A stretch of 64,000 nt of DNA from an uncultured bacterium (GCA_903906425.1 CAIVKH010000068.1:22674-86673), one strand, 5' to 3'. Shown: positions 24,817-34,006, counted from the stretch's first letter. Program-made: numbers and translations. Notes: generated from the sequence alone by a model not told the origin.

Positions 24817-25778
24817 GCACGCAGCCCAAAGTCAGTGTTTGTATGCTGGCGTATAACCACGAGAAGTACGTCAGGCAGGCTGTGGAAAGCGTCCTGATGC
24901 AGAAAGTGGATTTTCCTTATGAGATCGTCATTGGGGAGGATTGTTCAACGGATCAGACGGCTGAAATACTTCGCGATCTGGCAAAGAAGAATCCGGATGT
25001 GATTCGTCTTCGATGCAACAAAAAGAATCTTGGTATGCAAAAAAATGGCCTCATGACACTGAATGAATGCTGCTGCGAATATATTGCATGTCTTGAGGCC
25101 GACGATTACTGGACCGATGATCTGAAATTGCAGAAGCAGATTGATTTTTTGGAAAGTCATCCAGAATATTCTGCATGCTTTCATAACGGGAAAATTGTGG
25201 CAATATCCGGGGAAGTAATAAGAGAGCAATATCGTCCGTCGCCGCACGCAAAGACGGTCTGTGGTTTCGGCGATTTGGCCAGGCGTAATTTCGTGCTGAC
25301 TGCTTCTATTATCTATCGGCGTTCCATGGTGCTTCCCCTGCCGGAGTGGATTCGACTTCACCCGGTGGGAGACTGGCCAATGCATTTGATTGCATCGCTT
25401 CGTGGGCCGATACGATATCTGCCGGAAGTGATGTCCGCCTATCGAATGGGCGGGACCTTTTCGTCACAAAATTCTTTTGCGAGGGTCAAGATTGTGGATG
25501 AAGGATACTCCGTGATGATTAACAATTTCGATCTGGAACAAAGCAATATTCTCAAAAAGGCTCGTCGCTGGAACCGACGGAAAACTGGCTGTGATTTTTA
25601 CCGCCGCGGATACCAGGCGATTTTGATGCACGATGGGCGGCTTGCTGCATCATATTTAAGAGAAGCTTTTCGATGGTATCCCGCCCTCTTGGGGCGTTTT
25701 CTGCGCGACAAGGATTTGTTTCACAACATGAAGACAATCTTCTTTTTTAGGTCAAATAATAGAGAGGTGAACCGATAA
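24813..25778 (+). CDS. GT2 glycosyltransferase
   Basis: 321 aa, translationally coupled to the aminotransferase (ATGA overlap). GT-A motifs: KVSVCMLAYNHEKYVRQAVE, IVIGEDCSTDQT, the metal-binding EADD in IACLEADDYW, and KLQKQIDFLESHP. The C-terminal part is rich in basic and aromatic residues (RRWNRRKTGCDFYRRGYQA) and may sit at the membrane. The coupling suggests that it transfers the aminosugar made by its neighbour. Base composition is visibly AT-richer than the flanking high-GC genes. Confidence 0.88.
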   Translation: MSTQPKVSVCMLAYNHEKYVRQAVESVLMQKVDFPYEIVIGEDCSTDQTAEILRDLAKKNPDVIRLRCNKKNLGMQKNGLMTLNECCCEYIACLEADDYWTDDLKLQKQIDFLESHPEYSACFHNGKIVAISGEVIREQYRPSPHAKTVCGFGDLARRNFVLTASIIYRRSMVLPLPEWIRLHPVGDWPMHLIASLRGPIRYLPEVMSAYRMGGTFSSQNSFARVKIVDEGYSVMINNFDLEQSNILKKARRWNRRKTGCDFYRRGYQAILMHDGRLAASYLREAFRWYPALLGRFLRDKDLFHNMKTIFFFRSNNREVNR

Positions 25779-25865
25779 TCGTTGTCAATTGCTAATCAGA
25801 TCGTACTGCTGATGATTATCTGTGCTTCGAAAATTTAGTGGCGAACGCCGGAGGGGGAAGAATCA

Positions 25866-26333
25866 ATGTACTGTCAGGTTGGATTCGCAATTCAATGTAA
25901 TTGGTTGTATCCCAAGTCCACATCCCAAACACTGCTGGCATCGTTCCTTCTTGATGTGATACATCGGCTGATCGCACGCGCCGCGCCGGGGGTGACTCTC
26001 GAAGGTTGGGCACAAGATATAGGCCTGAGTCTTCCTGCATTCGACGTGTTTTTTCTCACTAGTCGCGACGACCCTTTCCCAATTGTGGCACTTGAAGCAT
26101 TGGCCTGAGATCTCCCTGTATTCTGTTTTGACAGCTCGGGCACGGCGGAAGTTCTCCCCCTGGAATTCGTCAGTGGTGATTTACGGACTATGCAACTGCA
26201 ACTGGCCGGGTTTGTGACGCGAAAAGATGCATATCCCCCCGGCTTCTTTCGTTCTATTGCAGAGCAGTTTGATCGGACAATTTTCCAGAAACGTTGTGTC
26301 GAATTGCTCAAAAGTGCGGCACATGAGAATTAA
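25866..26333 (+). pseudogene. Truncated GT4 glycosyltransferase with an in-frame stop
   Basis: One continuous frame reads GVTLEGWAQDIGLSLPAFDV, FFLTSRDDPFPIVALEALA, TGA (26106-26108), then DLPVFCFDSSGTAEVL and AEQFDRTIFQKRCVELL. This is the C-terminal donor half of a GT4 enzyme; the stop replaces the residue before DLPV, where relatives usually have Gly, so a single G-to-T change could have made it. No N-terminal half is visible. It fills most of the 545-base gap before the sialidase-like gene and overlaps that gene's start by 11 bases. Confidence 0.7.
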
Positions 26334-27477
26334 ATATAGCATCCGCGCCATTTTGTTTTGCATCGCCCTGTCTTTTCTCACAGGTTGTTCGACGTTGCCG
26401 GGCCTTGACTATTCTCGAGTATGGGTATCGCAAGGTGCTCCGTTTGTCATCGCAAATTCACGAACCGAAAAAGGTTGGGGTTACCTTTCTCATCCCCGCG
26501 TCGTTGCCTTTCCCGATGGAATGCTGGTTGCTTTGTATTACCTCGGTGGAGATAGCGCGAAGCAGCAGGTGTCGGCTGATCTTGCCAAGCTCGGTCCTGC
26601 GGTTTCCCGCGACGGTGGCCGCACATGGGCGCTTGGAGAAGCAGAGATTCCTGAAAATCGACGCAAGTTCTTTTGCAATACATGGAGTGGGGTTCTCTCG
26701 GCATGGGGCGGTACTGTCTATATGGATGGCGACATGTTGCGGTATGTGGGCGGGCTTGGGCATCTGATGATTTGTCGGAAAGATGGCCGGATGGAGGGTC
26801 CGTTCATGTCTCCCGTTGACGGACCGGATGCCGACCCAGTTCCATGTGGAGTGTACATGGGGAGCAATACCGTCCTTATGGCGGGACGCTATGCGCCCAA
26901 GGGTGGAAAAAGTTCTTTCTTCCTGTATCGTTCCTCGGACGGCGGCCACAGTTTCAAGGAGGATCAGATTATCGCGGGGCCAAACGATGCCCCATGGGGA
27001 AACGAGGGGCCAAATGAAGGTTCAATGGTGCGGCTTGATTCATCAAATTTGGTGGCGGTCATGCGAACGGGGCAAATTCAGGAGAATCCGTGGGTGCGAC
27101 CAACATCGGCGGCCTCCATGCTGTCGGCGCGCAGTATAGACGGCGGAAAAACATGGGAAAAGCGCCGTCTGCCCATTCCCGGTGTATTTCCCAAGCTACT
27201 GCTCATGAGCAACGGAGTTCTGGTCTGTGCATTCGGACGCCCCGGCAATAACCTCATGTTCAGCACCGATGGCGGCAAGACGTGGGGACACGAGGTGGCA
27301 TTGACTGCTGCGGACGGCAAAACGACAGGATATGTTGATATTGTGGAAGTGGCCCCGAACCGGCTCTTGGCTGTTTACGATATGTACAACACCGATTTGG
27401 GAGGCATCTGGCTATGGGAACCGCATACCGTGAACGGTGTCCTGGGCCGGTTTGTTGATGTGAAGCGGCTGTGGTGA
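26323..27477 (+). CDS. Lipoprotein with sialidase-fold (BNR/Asp-box) repeats
   Basis: 384 aa. The lipobox LTGC (Cys22) after a hydrophobic segment predicts a lipoprotein. Four Asp-box motifs are seen: SRDGGRTW (95), SSDGGHSF (204), SIDGGKTW (271) and STDGGKTW (314), defining a six-bladed sialidase-type propeller. An RIP-like arginine is likely in SHPRVVAFPDG and a further acidic/arginine stretch in NEGSMVRLDSSNLVAVMRT. Activity on sialic acid is not proven, since many such propellers hydrolyse or bind other sugars. The nearby nonulosonic-acid genes make a role in trimming or recognising that sugar attractive. The extreme 3' end of this gene is repeated 4.4 kb downstream (31790-31895). Confidence 0.8.
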   Translation: MRIKYSIRAILFCIALSFLTGCSTLPGLDYSRVWVSQGAPFVIANSRTEKGWGYLSHPRVVAFPDGMLVALYYLGGDSAKQQVSADLAKLGPAVSRDGGRTWALGEAEIPENRRKFFCNTWSGVLSAWGGTVYMDGDMLRYVGGLGHLMICRKDGRMEGPFMSPVDGPDADPVPCGVYMGSNTVLMAGRYAPKGGKSSFFLYRSSDGGHSFKEDQIIAGPNDAPWGNEGPNEGSMVRLDSSNLVAVMRTGQIQENPWVRPTSAASMLSARSIDGGKTWEKRRLPIPGVFPKLLLMSNGVLVCAFGRPGNNLMFSTDGGKTWGHEVALTAADGKTTGYVDIVEVAPNRLLAVYDMYNTDLGGIWLWEPHTVNGVLGRFVDVKRLW

Positions 27478-27506
27478 GTTGAACGTATCTGGAAAGCAAT
27501 AATGAC

Positions 27507-27881
27507 GTGATGAATGCTGTGAACAGGTTGCGAATATCTGGTTTCGGTCGCAGGTTGGAACGCGCCTTGCGATTTCGAGGAGTTCCGCTCTTGACAGTAG
27601 GAGATACCAATGACGGATTCTGGAAGCCCAGATGGGAGACGGTTGACCTTGTTCGCGCCGATCACATCTGTGATGTAAGAAAGGAACGGCGCCCCTTTGC
27701 GGATTGTTCCGTAGCTGTCGGGTCCTGTTCGCATATCGCGGAACACCTTCCCTTTCCGGATGCTTCAAGTCATTTTTACCGCGAAGTATTTCGCATCCCA
27801 GAGGCTTGTTTGGTTTCGCCGACATCTTCGCTCCGATCGCTGCTGCGGTGCCTCCTTTTTTTTGCACAAGGAATGTTGTAA
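27507..27881 (+). pseudogene. Remnant of a SAM methyltransferase
   Basis: The frame reads DHICDVRKERRPFADCSVAV and then GSCSHIAEHLPFPDAS and REVFRI, closely following the middle of class I methyltransferases (DLRKERLPFADSSVD.. SHTLEHL..). Motif I is absent and the region after REVFRI is unrelated, so both ends are lost. It sits in the 470-base gap between the sialidase-like and methyltransferase genes, which otherwise shows no gene. Confidence 0.55.
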
Positions 27882-27948
27882 TTGCATTGCGGGCAGTTGA
27901 CCGCAGCGGGGAATAATCAAGCGTAGATCATTGACCCCAAGGCCAACG

Positions 27949-28716
27949 ATGAGCGTGCTTCGAAAATTAGCTGTTTGGGTGAAATACAATCTGCCCTGGC
28001 ATGTGCGGCATATTTGGCGACTTTCACTACCCGATCAATCTTCTTCTCATCTCAGTAACATAAGGATATATGAGTTGAACCGCGCCATTCGCTTTTTTCC
28101 CGGGACGCCATGTTTGGTTCTGGAGATTGGAGGCGGTGCCGGATGGCAGGCCCGTGCCATAGAAGAGCATGGTTTTAGAGTGATATCCGTTGATTTGACG
28201 TCCTGCCCTTACACTGCAAGCAGGATTTTTCCTGTCATGAACTATGACGGGCATAACCTGCCATTCCCTCCGGCCTCATTCGATGCAATCTTCAGCAGCA
28301 ATGTGCTCGAACACATTCCCCACGTGCGGGAGTTTCAGACCGAAATCAAGCGCGTCTTGAAGCCCGGCGGTATCGCCATACATGTTCTGCCCAGTGCCAG
28401 TTGGCGCATTTGGACGATGATGACGTTCTATCTGCGGCATGGTCACAATATTCGTTTGTTCACCGTGCGCATCAACCGGGAGCGTCGCCACGGCGAACGG
28501 GGTACGCTCCTCGGCGAAGTTGTGTTATTCAGCAGATTTGCATGGTCGAGGCTTTTTCGGGAAACTGGCTGGCAAATTTTGCACCGGGATGTCAACAGGC
28601 TCTTCTACACTGGTTACAGCGTATGCGATTCGCGTTTGGGATTCATCTTTCGCAAGGTCATCAGTTTTGTATTGGGCAGTTCTTGTCACATCTATTGCCT
28701 TCGATCTATCCGGTAA
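27949..28716 (+). CDS. Class I SAM methyltransferase
   Basis: 255 aa from an ATG with AAGG 8 bases upstream. Motif I VLEIGGGAGWQARAI, then VISVDLTSCPYT (acidic SAM-ribose ligand), AIFSSNVLEHIPHV and RVLKPGGIAIHVLP. The C-terminal half carries hydrophobic and basic segments that may bind a lipid-linked substrate. A 27-bp gap separates it from the asparagine synthase gene. The substrate is probably a sugar or lipid-linked sugar, by context only. Confidence 0.85.
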   Translation: MSVLRKLAVWVKYNLPWHVRHIWRLSLPDQSSSHLSNIRIYELNRAIRFFPGTPCLVLEIGGGAGWQARAIEEHGFRVISVDLTSCPYTASRIFPVMNYDGHNLPFPPASFDAIFSSNVLEHIPHVREFQTEIKRVLKPGGIAIHVLPSASWRIWTMMTFYLRHGHNIRLFTVRINRERRHGERGTLLGEVVLFSRFAWSRLFRETGWQILHRDVNRLFYTGYSVCDSRLGFIFRKVISFVLGSSCHIYCLRSIR

Positions 28717-28743
28717 AATCACAGTCGCTGTGGTTGGAATATT

Positions 28744-30540
28744 ATGTGTGGCTTTCTCATCGCTGTATCCTCAAAACATCCCGTATCGCGCGAGGTTTTT
28801 TCATTTGCCCGTGATTCCATGAGACACCGGGGGCCAGACGCAGCAGGATCGAATTTCCTGCGCAACGACAATGTGGCACTCGGGCATCGGCGGCTTTCGA
28901 TCCTGGATTTATCGGAAACAGGAAGCCAGCCGATGCGCCTCGATGAGTTATGGGTGGTGTTTAACGGAGAGATTTACAACTTTCGGCAGTTGCGCTGCGA
29001 ACTGGAGGCGAAGGGCTGCGTCTTCAAAAGCCAGTGCGACACGGAGGCGCTGCTGCACGGCTATAGAATCTGGGGCGGCGATTTATGTTCACATCTCGAA
29101 GGAATGTTCGCATTCGGAATCTGGGACGACGCAAGGGAGGAACTCTTTCTTGGTCGTGATCACTTTGGGCAAAAGCCATTATATTACGCTGTTACAGACG
29201 ATCAGTTTGTCGCCGCGTCAGAGATTGTTGGAGTGCGCAGGTTATTGGGCCGGGCGACGGGGTATAGGCGCGCCGCATTCTCCGAACTGTTACGTTACGG
29301 ATATATTCCCGAGCCGAACACTTTTTATCAGGATATTACATGTCTGTTACCAGGGCATTGGATGCAGATAAAGCGTGAGCAAAATCGCATCGCATGCTCG
29401 ACGGGGTGTTACTGGACATTCGAGCCGGAAGCCAATCCGCCTTCTATCTGTGGGCGAAAAGCCCGGGCAAAACTGGATGAAATGCTTCGCGATGCAGTTC
29501 GTTCACATATGCTTGCCGATGTTGAAGTGGGGGCTTTTCTGAGCGGTGGGATAGACTCTTCGCTTGTAACATCACTGGCTGCCAACGTGATGGATCGTCC
29601 GCTAAAAACATTCTGCATTGGCATGGGGAGAGGCGAGTTGGATGAATCACCACGCGCAGCCCGTACGGCCGCTTTCCTCGGCACAGATCATTATGTCGAA
29701 AGTATCGCCGACGAGGCGTTCCTGTGTCCGCCGTCAAGGGTGCTGGACCTCTTTGGTCAGCCTTTCGGAGACTATTCTCTTGTTCCATCAGAGTCAGTAG
29801 CCCGCCTGGCCGCATCGAAGGTCAAGACAGTTGTGACAGGGGATGGCGGTGACGAAGTCTTTGGTGGTTATTATCATTATGGGCTGCCTTTCCACAGGGA
29901 ACGGCTTTGTTGGGATGGCCCTCGCGCGTTTCTTTGGTCTGTCCGCGAGCGCTGGCGAACACGCCGCCGCAAATGGCGGATGGAGAACTTCGGTCACACC
30001 CCGTTTTCTGCAGAACGTGTGCGGTCAGTTCTGCATCCGAAGCTTCAAAAGGAACTGCAGGATTTTGACTTGGACCATTATTTCCGAAAATATGATAGAC
30101 AGGCTTTGGACCCTTTTCGCAGGGCTCAGTGGGTGGACATCAAGACCTATCTTCCCAGCGATATACTGACGAAGGTGGATCGCTGTTCCATGCGGCAGTC
30201 ATTGGAAACGCGACCGCCGTTACTGGACCACCGTCTGGTCGAATGGGTCATGAACGTGCCGAGAACCGTTACCAACCCGGGAGGAAGATCGAAGGCATTA
30301 TTGCGGCAAGTTGCGCTGTCGCACATTCCGGCAGAGGTGGTTGAGGCGCCCAAACGAGGGTTCGGACTGCCAGCGGATCAGTTGCCCTTCGAAGATCCGT
30401 CGAAAAACCGCCCTGATGCGTTGAGGCACTGTGTGGAACACGAGTTGATTGATGAACGTGGTGTTCTCGCCCTCGCCCAATCACCTTTCACATTCTGGCT
30501 TGGATGCCAGTTCGACCTCGCGCTCGAGACACTGTTGTGA
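28744..30540 (+). CDS. asnB: Asparagine synthase (glutamine-hydrolysing)-like
   Basis: 598 aa, usual length. The N-terminal glutaminase domain starts with the nucleophile Cys2 (MCGFLIAV) and has RHRGPD, GHRRLSILDLS and VVFNGEIYN. The synthetase domain has the PP-loop LSGGIDSSL (267-273) and later VVTGDGGDEVFGGY. All catalytic elements look intact. In polysaccharide clusters this family commonly amidates uronic-acid carboxylates or an amino-acid substituent rather than making free asparagine; which is true here is unknown. It overlaps the following GT4 by four bases (GTGA). Confidence 0.9.
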   Translation: MCGFLIAVSSKHPVSREVFSFARDSMRHRGPDAAGSNFLRNDNVALGHRRLSILDLSETGSQPMRLDELWVVFNGEIYNFRQLRCELEAKGCVFKSQCDTEALLHGYRIWGGDLCSHLEGMFAFGIWDDAREELFLGRDHFGQKPLYYAVTDDQFVAASEIVGVRRLLGRATGYRRAAFSELLRYGYIPEPNTFYQDITCLLPGHWMQIKREQNRIACSTGCYWTFEPEANPPSICGRKARAKLDEMLRDAVRSHMLADVEVGAFLSGGIDSSLVTSLAANVMDRPLKTFCIGMGRGELDESPRAARTAAFLGTDHYVESIADEAFLCPPSRVLDLFGQPFGDYSLVPSESVARLAASKVKTVVTGDGGDEVFGGYYHYGLPFHRERLCWDGPRAFLWSVRERWRTRRRKWRMENFGHTPFSAERVRSVLHPKLQKELQDFDLDHYFRKYDRQALDPFRRAQWVDIKTYLPSDILTKVDRCSMRQSLETRPPLLDHRLVEWVMNVPRTVTNPGGRSKALLRQVALSHIPAEVVEAPKRGFGLPADQLPFEDPSKNRPDALRHCVEHELIDERGVLALAQSPFTFWLGCQFDLALETLL

Positions 30541-31556
30541 ATGTCCGCCACGTTGCCGTTTTCTCTCATCATCGCCACGGTCCGGGAACACCACTGGAGA
30601 CGTTGTGGTGCTCTTATGACGCTTGCTTGCGGCAAGGGATCGAAATGCATTATGGATGGCTGGGCGATCTGGCGGGATGTCTTGGCATTTTGGCAAGGTG
30701 CCAATGGATCATATTCGACGGGGTAAATTCCATTCCTTTCAAATGGGGGTGGTTGATTAGCGGTCTGGCCGGCGCACTGGGGCGAAACATGGCCATATAT
30801 TGGCATGAGACGCAATGGTACACGGAACCAGCGATGCGGTTGAGATGTGTTCGGAGAGCGCTTCGGAACCGGCAACTCGCACATTTCCATGTATGCGAGG
30901 CCGGATGCACCTACTTGAGAGAAAGTTGCGGCATTACACCGCGGAATGTGCGTCTCTTAAGGAACATCTCTGCGTATGACCGGTATGCCTCAGTTTGTAC
31001 TTCAGCACAGATACCTGGTTCTTTTATGGTGAGCGCAGTGGCGGATAAGCGGAAGGGCGTGGATTTCTTTCTGGAGATTGCCAAACGAGTCTTGATGGCC
31101 CGCCCGGAAGCGAATTTTATATGGATGGGATCGGCCCCATCAGCGAAGGAACTTGCTGTTTTGCAGGAAACTGCGATGAAGCCTGAGTTGCGCGGACAGG
31201 TTGTGTTCACCGGGAATGTTGAAGATCCACGCCCACTGATGGCTCGTGCAGAGGCCGTATTGTTGACAAGCCGGAGTGAGGGAGCGCCCAAGGTGCTTCT
31301 GGAGGCGAATGCCCTGGGCCGGCCAAGCGTGGCGTTCGGTGTGGACGGTGTCCCAGAAGTTACTGGTCCGGGAAGTATTGTTGTTCCTCCGGGCGATGTA
31401 GAGGCCTTTACACGGGTTTTGATCGAGCGGCAGTACGACGATAACGACGAGGCGCGTGCGCGGCGTGTAACATTTTTTGAAGCCACTTTCACCCCGGAAG
31501 CCTTTGCAGGGCGATTTGCCGAGGCTCTTGCATGGTGGGAATCGCTGGGGAAATAG
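30537..31556 (+). CDS. GT4 glycosyltransferase
   Basis: 339 aa from GTG, coupled to the asnB-like stop (GTGA overlap). N-terminal Rossmann half: VRHVAVFSHHRHGPGTPLE and MAIYWHETQWYTEP. C-terminal donor half: FMVSAVADKRKGVDFFLEIA, FIWMGSAPSAKE, VVFTGNVEDPRPLMARAEAV, then LTSRSEGAPKVLLEANALG with the E-x7-E region (E in GAPKVLLEAN). It is a retaining GT4. Its partner asnB-like enzyme may modify the sugar that it transfers. Confidence 0.85.
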   Translation: MNVRHVAVFSHHRHGPGTPLETLWCSYDACLRQGIEMHYGWLGDLAGCLGILARCQWIIFDGVNSIPFKWGWLISGLAGALGRNMAIYWHETQWYTEPAMRLRCVRRALRNRQLAHFHVCEAGCTYLRESCGITPRNVRLLRNISAYDRYASVCTSAQIPGSFMVSAVADKRKGVDFFLEIAKRVLMARPEANFIWMGSAPSAKELAVLQETAMKPELRGQVVFTGNVEDPRPLMARAEAVLLTSRSEGAPKVLLEANALGRPSVAFGVDGVPEVTGPGSIVVPPGDVEAFTRVLIERQYDDNDEARARRVTFFEATFTPEAFAGRFAEALAWWESLGK

Positions 31557-31784
31557 TGAAAATATGAAAGCGATCGAACGGGGATATCGGCTCGGCGACA
31601 GTGTCGAAAGATGCTTACCATGAGTATCGGAAATAAAGCAGTTGCGTGGCACCATATGATCTTAGTCCGGCGTATTAAACAGAATCTGCCCGGGTGGCTG
31701 CCCGGATTGCTTTTTCCACCCTTGAGATTGCTTCTCTTGGTGGAGGCGTCATGTACTAGTGTTCCTTCTCTTGGCACCAAGGGC
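31557..31784. other. Non-coding stretch
   Basis: About 230 bases after the GT4 with no convincing gene or motif; a frame beginning near 31611 only matches known protein in its final residues, treated as the relic below. Confidence 0.4.
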
Positions 31785-31895
31785 ATCAGCCGTGTACGAT
31801 CTGAACAACACCGATTTGGAGGCATCTGGTTGTGGGAGCCACATGCAGTGAACGGGGTTCTCGGCCGATTCATTGATGTGAAACGGTTGTGGTGA
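31785..31895 (+). pseudogene. 3'-end relic of a second sialidase-like gene
   Basis: Nucleotides and peptide repeat the last ~37 codons of the gene ending at 27477: GIWLWEPHAVNGVLGRFIDV here against GIWLWEPHTVNGVLGRFVDV there, both ending KRLW-stop. A one-base deletion near 31816 (GATTTGGAGG against GATTTGGGAGG) puts the preceding AVYDLNNTDL in another frame. The rest of the gene is missing. It marks a past duplication or recombination spanning 4.4 kb. Confidence 0.75.
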
Positions 31896-31981
31896 GTGAG
31901 CGATGCCAAAGCAATGCAATTTGTCGTCCGGTATTTTGCCTTTGCGGCATCTATGCATCTATGACCACTGAGGTCGATTTC

Positions 31982-32028
31982 TTCCAATCATTGGAAGTAT
32001 GTCGAATTCTCTTTGACAATCATTGGGA
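31982..32028. repeat. Palindrome pair, 32-bp spacing (second copy degenerate)
   Basis: 31982-31996 is perfect with centre C; 32014-32028 matches 12 of 15. It ends 23 bases before the start of the NeuA-like gene, in its promoter/leader. Confidence 0.85.
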
Positions 32029-32051
32029 ACTTGCATGAATGCGAGAGCAAT

Positions 32052-33275
32052 ATGACCACCATTGCCATAATACCAGCCCGCGGCGGTTCCAAGGGAATTC
32101 CGCGCAAGAATCTTCTGATGGTTGCGGGGAAGCCCCTCGTGGCGTGGTCGGTGGAGACCGCGCGCGGCGCGCGGTCCATAACCCGCACAATCGTTTCGAC
32201 GGACGACGGCGAGATTGCCGCCGTTGCGCGGAATCATGGCGCGGAGGTTGTGCTGCGGCCCGCGGAGATCAGCGGCGACACCGCCAGCTCGGAATCTGCG
32301 CTGCTGCATGTGCTCGATACGCTGCGCGCTGACGGAAGTCCCGATCCGGATGTCGTGGTGTTTCTTCAGGCCACGTCGCCATTCCGTGTTCCCGCCGACA
32401 TCGATGGGGCCGTCGATCTGCTCGCGAAGGGAAATTACGACAGCGTCTTTGGCGGATGCCCGGAACATTTCACGGGGCGCTGGGCGCTCGCCGCCGACGG
32501 ATGTGCGTTGCCGTTGAACTTTGATCCGGTCCGCCGTCCGCGGAGGCAGGAGCGGGCCGTCGAGTATCTCGAAAATGGAAGCGTGTATGCTTTCAGGCCG
32601 CGCCTGCTTCGCGAAACCGGCTCCCGCATGGGCGGCCGTATTGGCATTCATCCTATGCCCGCCGAACGTTCCCATCAGATCGACAGCATGGAAGATGTCC
32701 CGTTCTTTGAAACAGTGCTTGTTCAAACTCAATGTGCAGCTCCAGTGATCGCCGCGTTACCGCGACAGTCCTTGGCTTTGCTGATGGGTCGCGTCCGTCT
32801 TTTGGTCCTGGATTTTGATGGCGTTATGACGGATAATCGTGTCGTCGTTGACGAGCAGGGGAGGGAAGCTGTGAGTTGCAACCGGTCGGATGGCCTTGGT
32901 TTGGCCATGCTCAAGACCAGTGGAATTTCTGTCTGGGTGCTCTCGACAGAAACGAACCCGGTTGTGGCGGCACGCTGCAAGAAATTGGGCGTGCCGTGCC
33001 GGCAGGGTGTTTCAGATAAACTGTCGGAGTTGCAGAAGCTCGCGGACGATCTGCATGTTGAACGCGAAGCCATCGTATTTGTTGGGAACGACGTGAATGA
33101 TCTCGGATGTCTCCAATGGGTTGGCATTCCCGTAGCCGTTTCGGATGCCTATCCTGAGGTGAAGCAAGTCGCCGCCTTCGTAACGCGCCGGGCGGGTGGC
33201 GAAGGCGCGGTGAGGGAAGTCGTCGAACACATTTTGGGAAACAAAAGCACTGATATTCTTTTTAGCTGGAGGTAA
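32052..33275 (+). CDS. neuA: CMP-nonulosonate (sialate) synthetase fused to KdsC-like HAD phosphatase
   Basis: 407 aa. The upstream TTG lies inside the palindrome, so I use ATG 32052. Residues 1-~230 are a cytidylyltransferase: AIIPARGGSKGIPRKNLL (CTP loop), VSTDDGEIAAVA, FLQATSPFR, and late EYLENGSVYAF and RSHQIDS. Residues ~247-407 form a C1-capless HAD phosphatase: LDFDGVMTDNRV (Asp254, Asp256), VLSTETNPVVAARC, and VGNDVNDLGCL. NeuA activates sialic acid-type sugars with CTP; KdsC-like domains hydrolyse 8- or 9-phosphates such as Kdn-9-P. The fusion suggests that a 9-phosphate intermediate is dephosphorylated and CMP-activated by one polypeptide. It is followed by TylF-like MT and neuB genes. 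Confidence 0.88.
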   Translation: MTTIAIIPARGGSKGIPRKNLLMVAGKPLVAWSVETARGARSITRTIVSTDDGEIAAVARNHGAEVVLRPAEISGDTASSESALLHVLDTLRADGSPDPDVVVFLQATSPFRVPADIDGAVDLLAKGNYDSVFGGCPEHFTGRWALAADGCALPLNFDPVRRPRRQERAVEYLENGSVYAFRPRLLRETGSRMGGRIGIHPMPAERSHQIDSMEDVPFFETVLVQTQCAAPVIAALPRQSLALLMGRVRLLVLDFDGVMTDNRVVVDEQGREAVSCNRSDGLGLAMLKTSGISVWVLSTETNPVVAARCKKLGVPCRQGVSDKLSELQKLADDLHVEREAIVFVGNDVNDLGCLQWVGIPVAVSDAYPEVKQVAAFVTRRAGGEGAVREVVEHILGNKSTDILFSWR

Positions 33276-33277
33276 CA

Positions 33278-34006
33278 ATGGAGAGAAGAAACAGCCAATG
33301 GACCGGAGCTGAGCGAGAATACGACACCCGCCGTCGCGAATTGCTCTCAAACTTAGAGTTCAGTGCCTATGTGGACGATGCAACGCTTTTCATGAAAAGG
33401 CAGAGGGTCACGGATTTCCTGACGCGAACCGAATTGTTCAAACGCGTCCGAGATGTTCCCGGCGCTATTGTGGAATGTGGCGTCCACAAGGGGGGGAGCC
33501 TGATGTTATTCCATCATCTTTCTGCGATTTTGGAGCCCTACGCTGTCGCGCGCCGCATAATCGGATTTGACACCTTTGAAGGTTTTCAATCGCTTTCTTC
33601 CAATGATCCGGCGGGGCTTTCGTCAAAAATGTTTTCCGATACGAGTGACAATCTCATTCAAAGCGCGATTGAATTGGCAGACATGAACCGGGCAGCCGGC
33701 CACGTGCCTCGTTGCGAAATTGTCAAGGGAGATGCAACGAAAACGATTCCCCAATATTGCACACAACATCCCGAACTGATCATTGCGCTCTTATATCTCG
33801 ACTTCGATATCTATGAACCCACGAGCGTCGCACTGATGAATTTGCTGCCTCTTGTTCCACGCGGAGGCATCGTTGTCTTTGATGAACTGAACACGGCAAA
33901 GTGGGCGGGAGAGACCCTGGCGTTCAAAGAGGCGATTTCTGTGAGCGCTGTGAAACTTGAACGATTCTATTGGGATCCATGGCCATGCTTTTTTGTCGTG
34001 TCTTGA
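33278..34006 (+). CDS. TylF/MycF-type SAM O-methyltransferase
   Basis: 242 aa, strong GGAGG 7 bases before the ATG and only 2 bp after the neuA stop. TylF family marks are RVTDFLTRTELFKRVRDVPG, the SAM motif AIVECGVHKGGSL, IGFDTFEGFQS, and LLYLDFDIYEP with VVFDELN (metal-binding acidic residues). TylF relatives O-methylate free or attached sugars (macrocin, mycinamicin). Its position between neuA and neuB suggests methylation of the nonulosonic acid or its product; this is inference. Confidence 0.88.
   Translation: MERRNSQWTGAEREYDTRRRELLSNLEFSAYVDDATLFMKRQRVTDFLTRTELFKRVRDVPGAIVECGVHKGGSLMLFHHLSAILEPYAVARRIIGFDTFEGFQSLSSNDPAGLSSKMFSDTSDNLIQSAIELADMNRAAGHVPRCEIVKGDATKTIPQYCTQHPELIIALLYLDFDIYEPTSVALMNLLPLVPRGGIVVFDELNTAKWAGETLAFKEAISVSAVKLERFYWDPWPCFFVVS

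Noticed and set aside
30541..30726. ATG frame right after the asparagine synthase stop
   Set aside because: It is in another frame than the GT4 homology, which begins at the overlapping GTG 30537.
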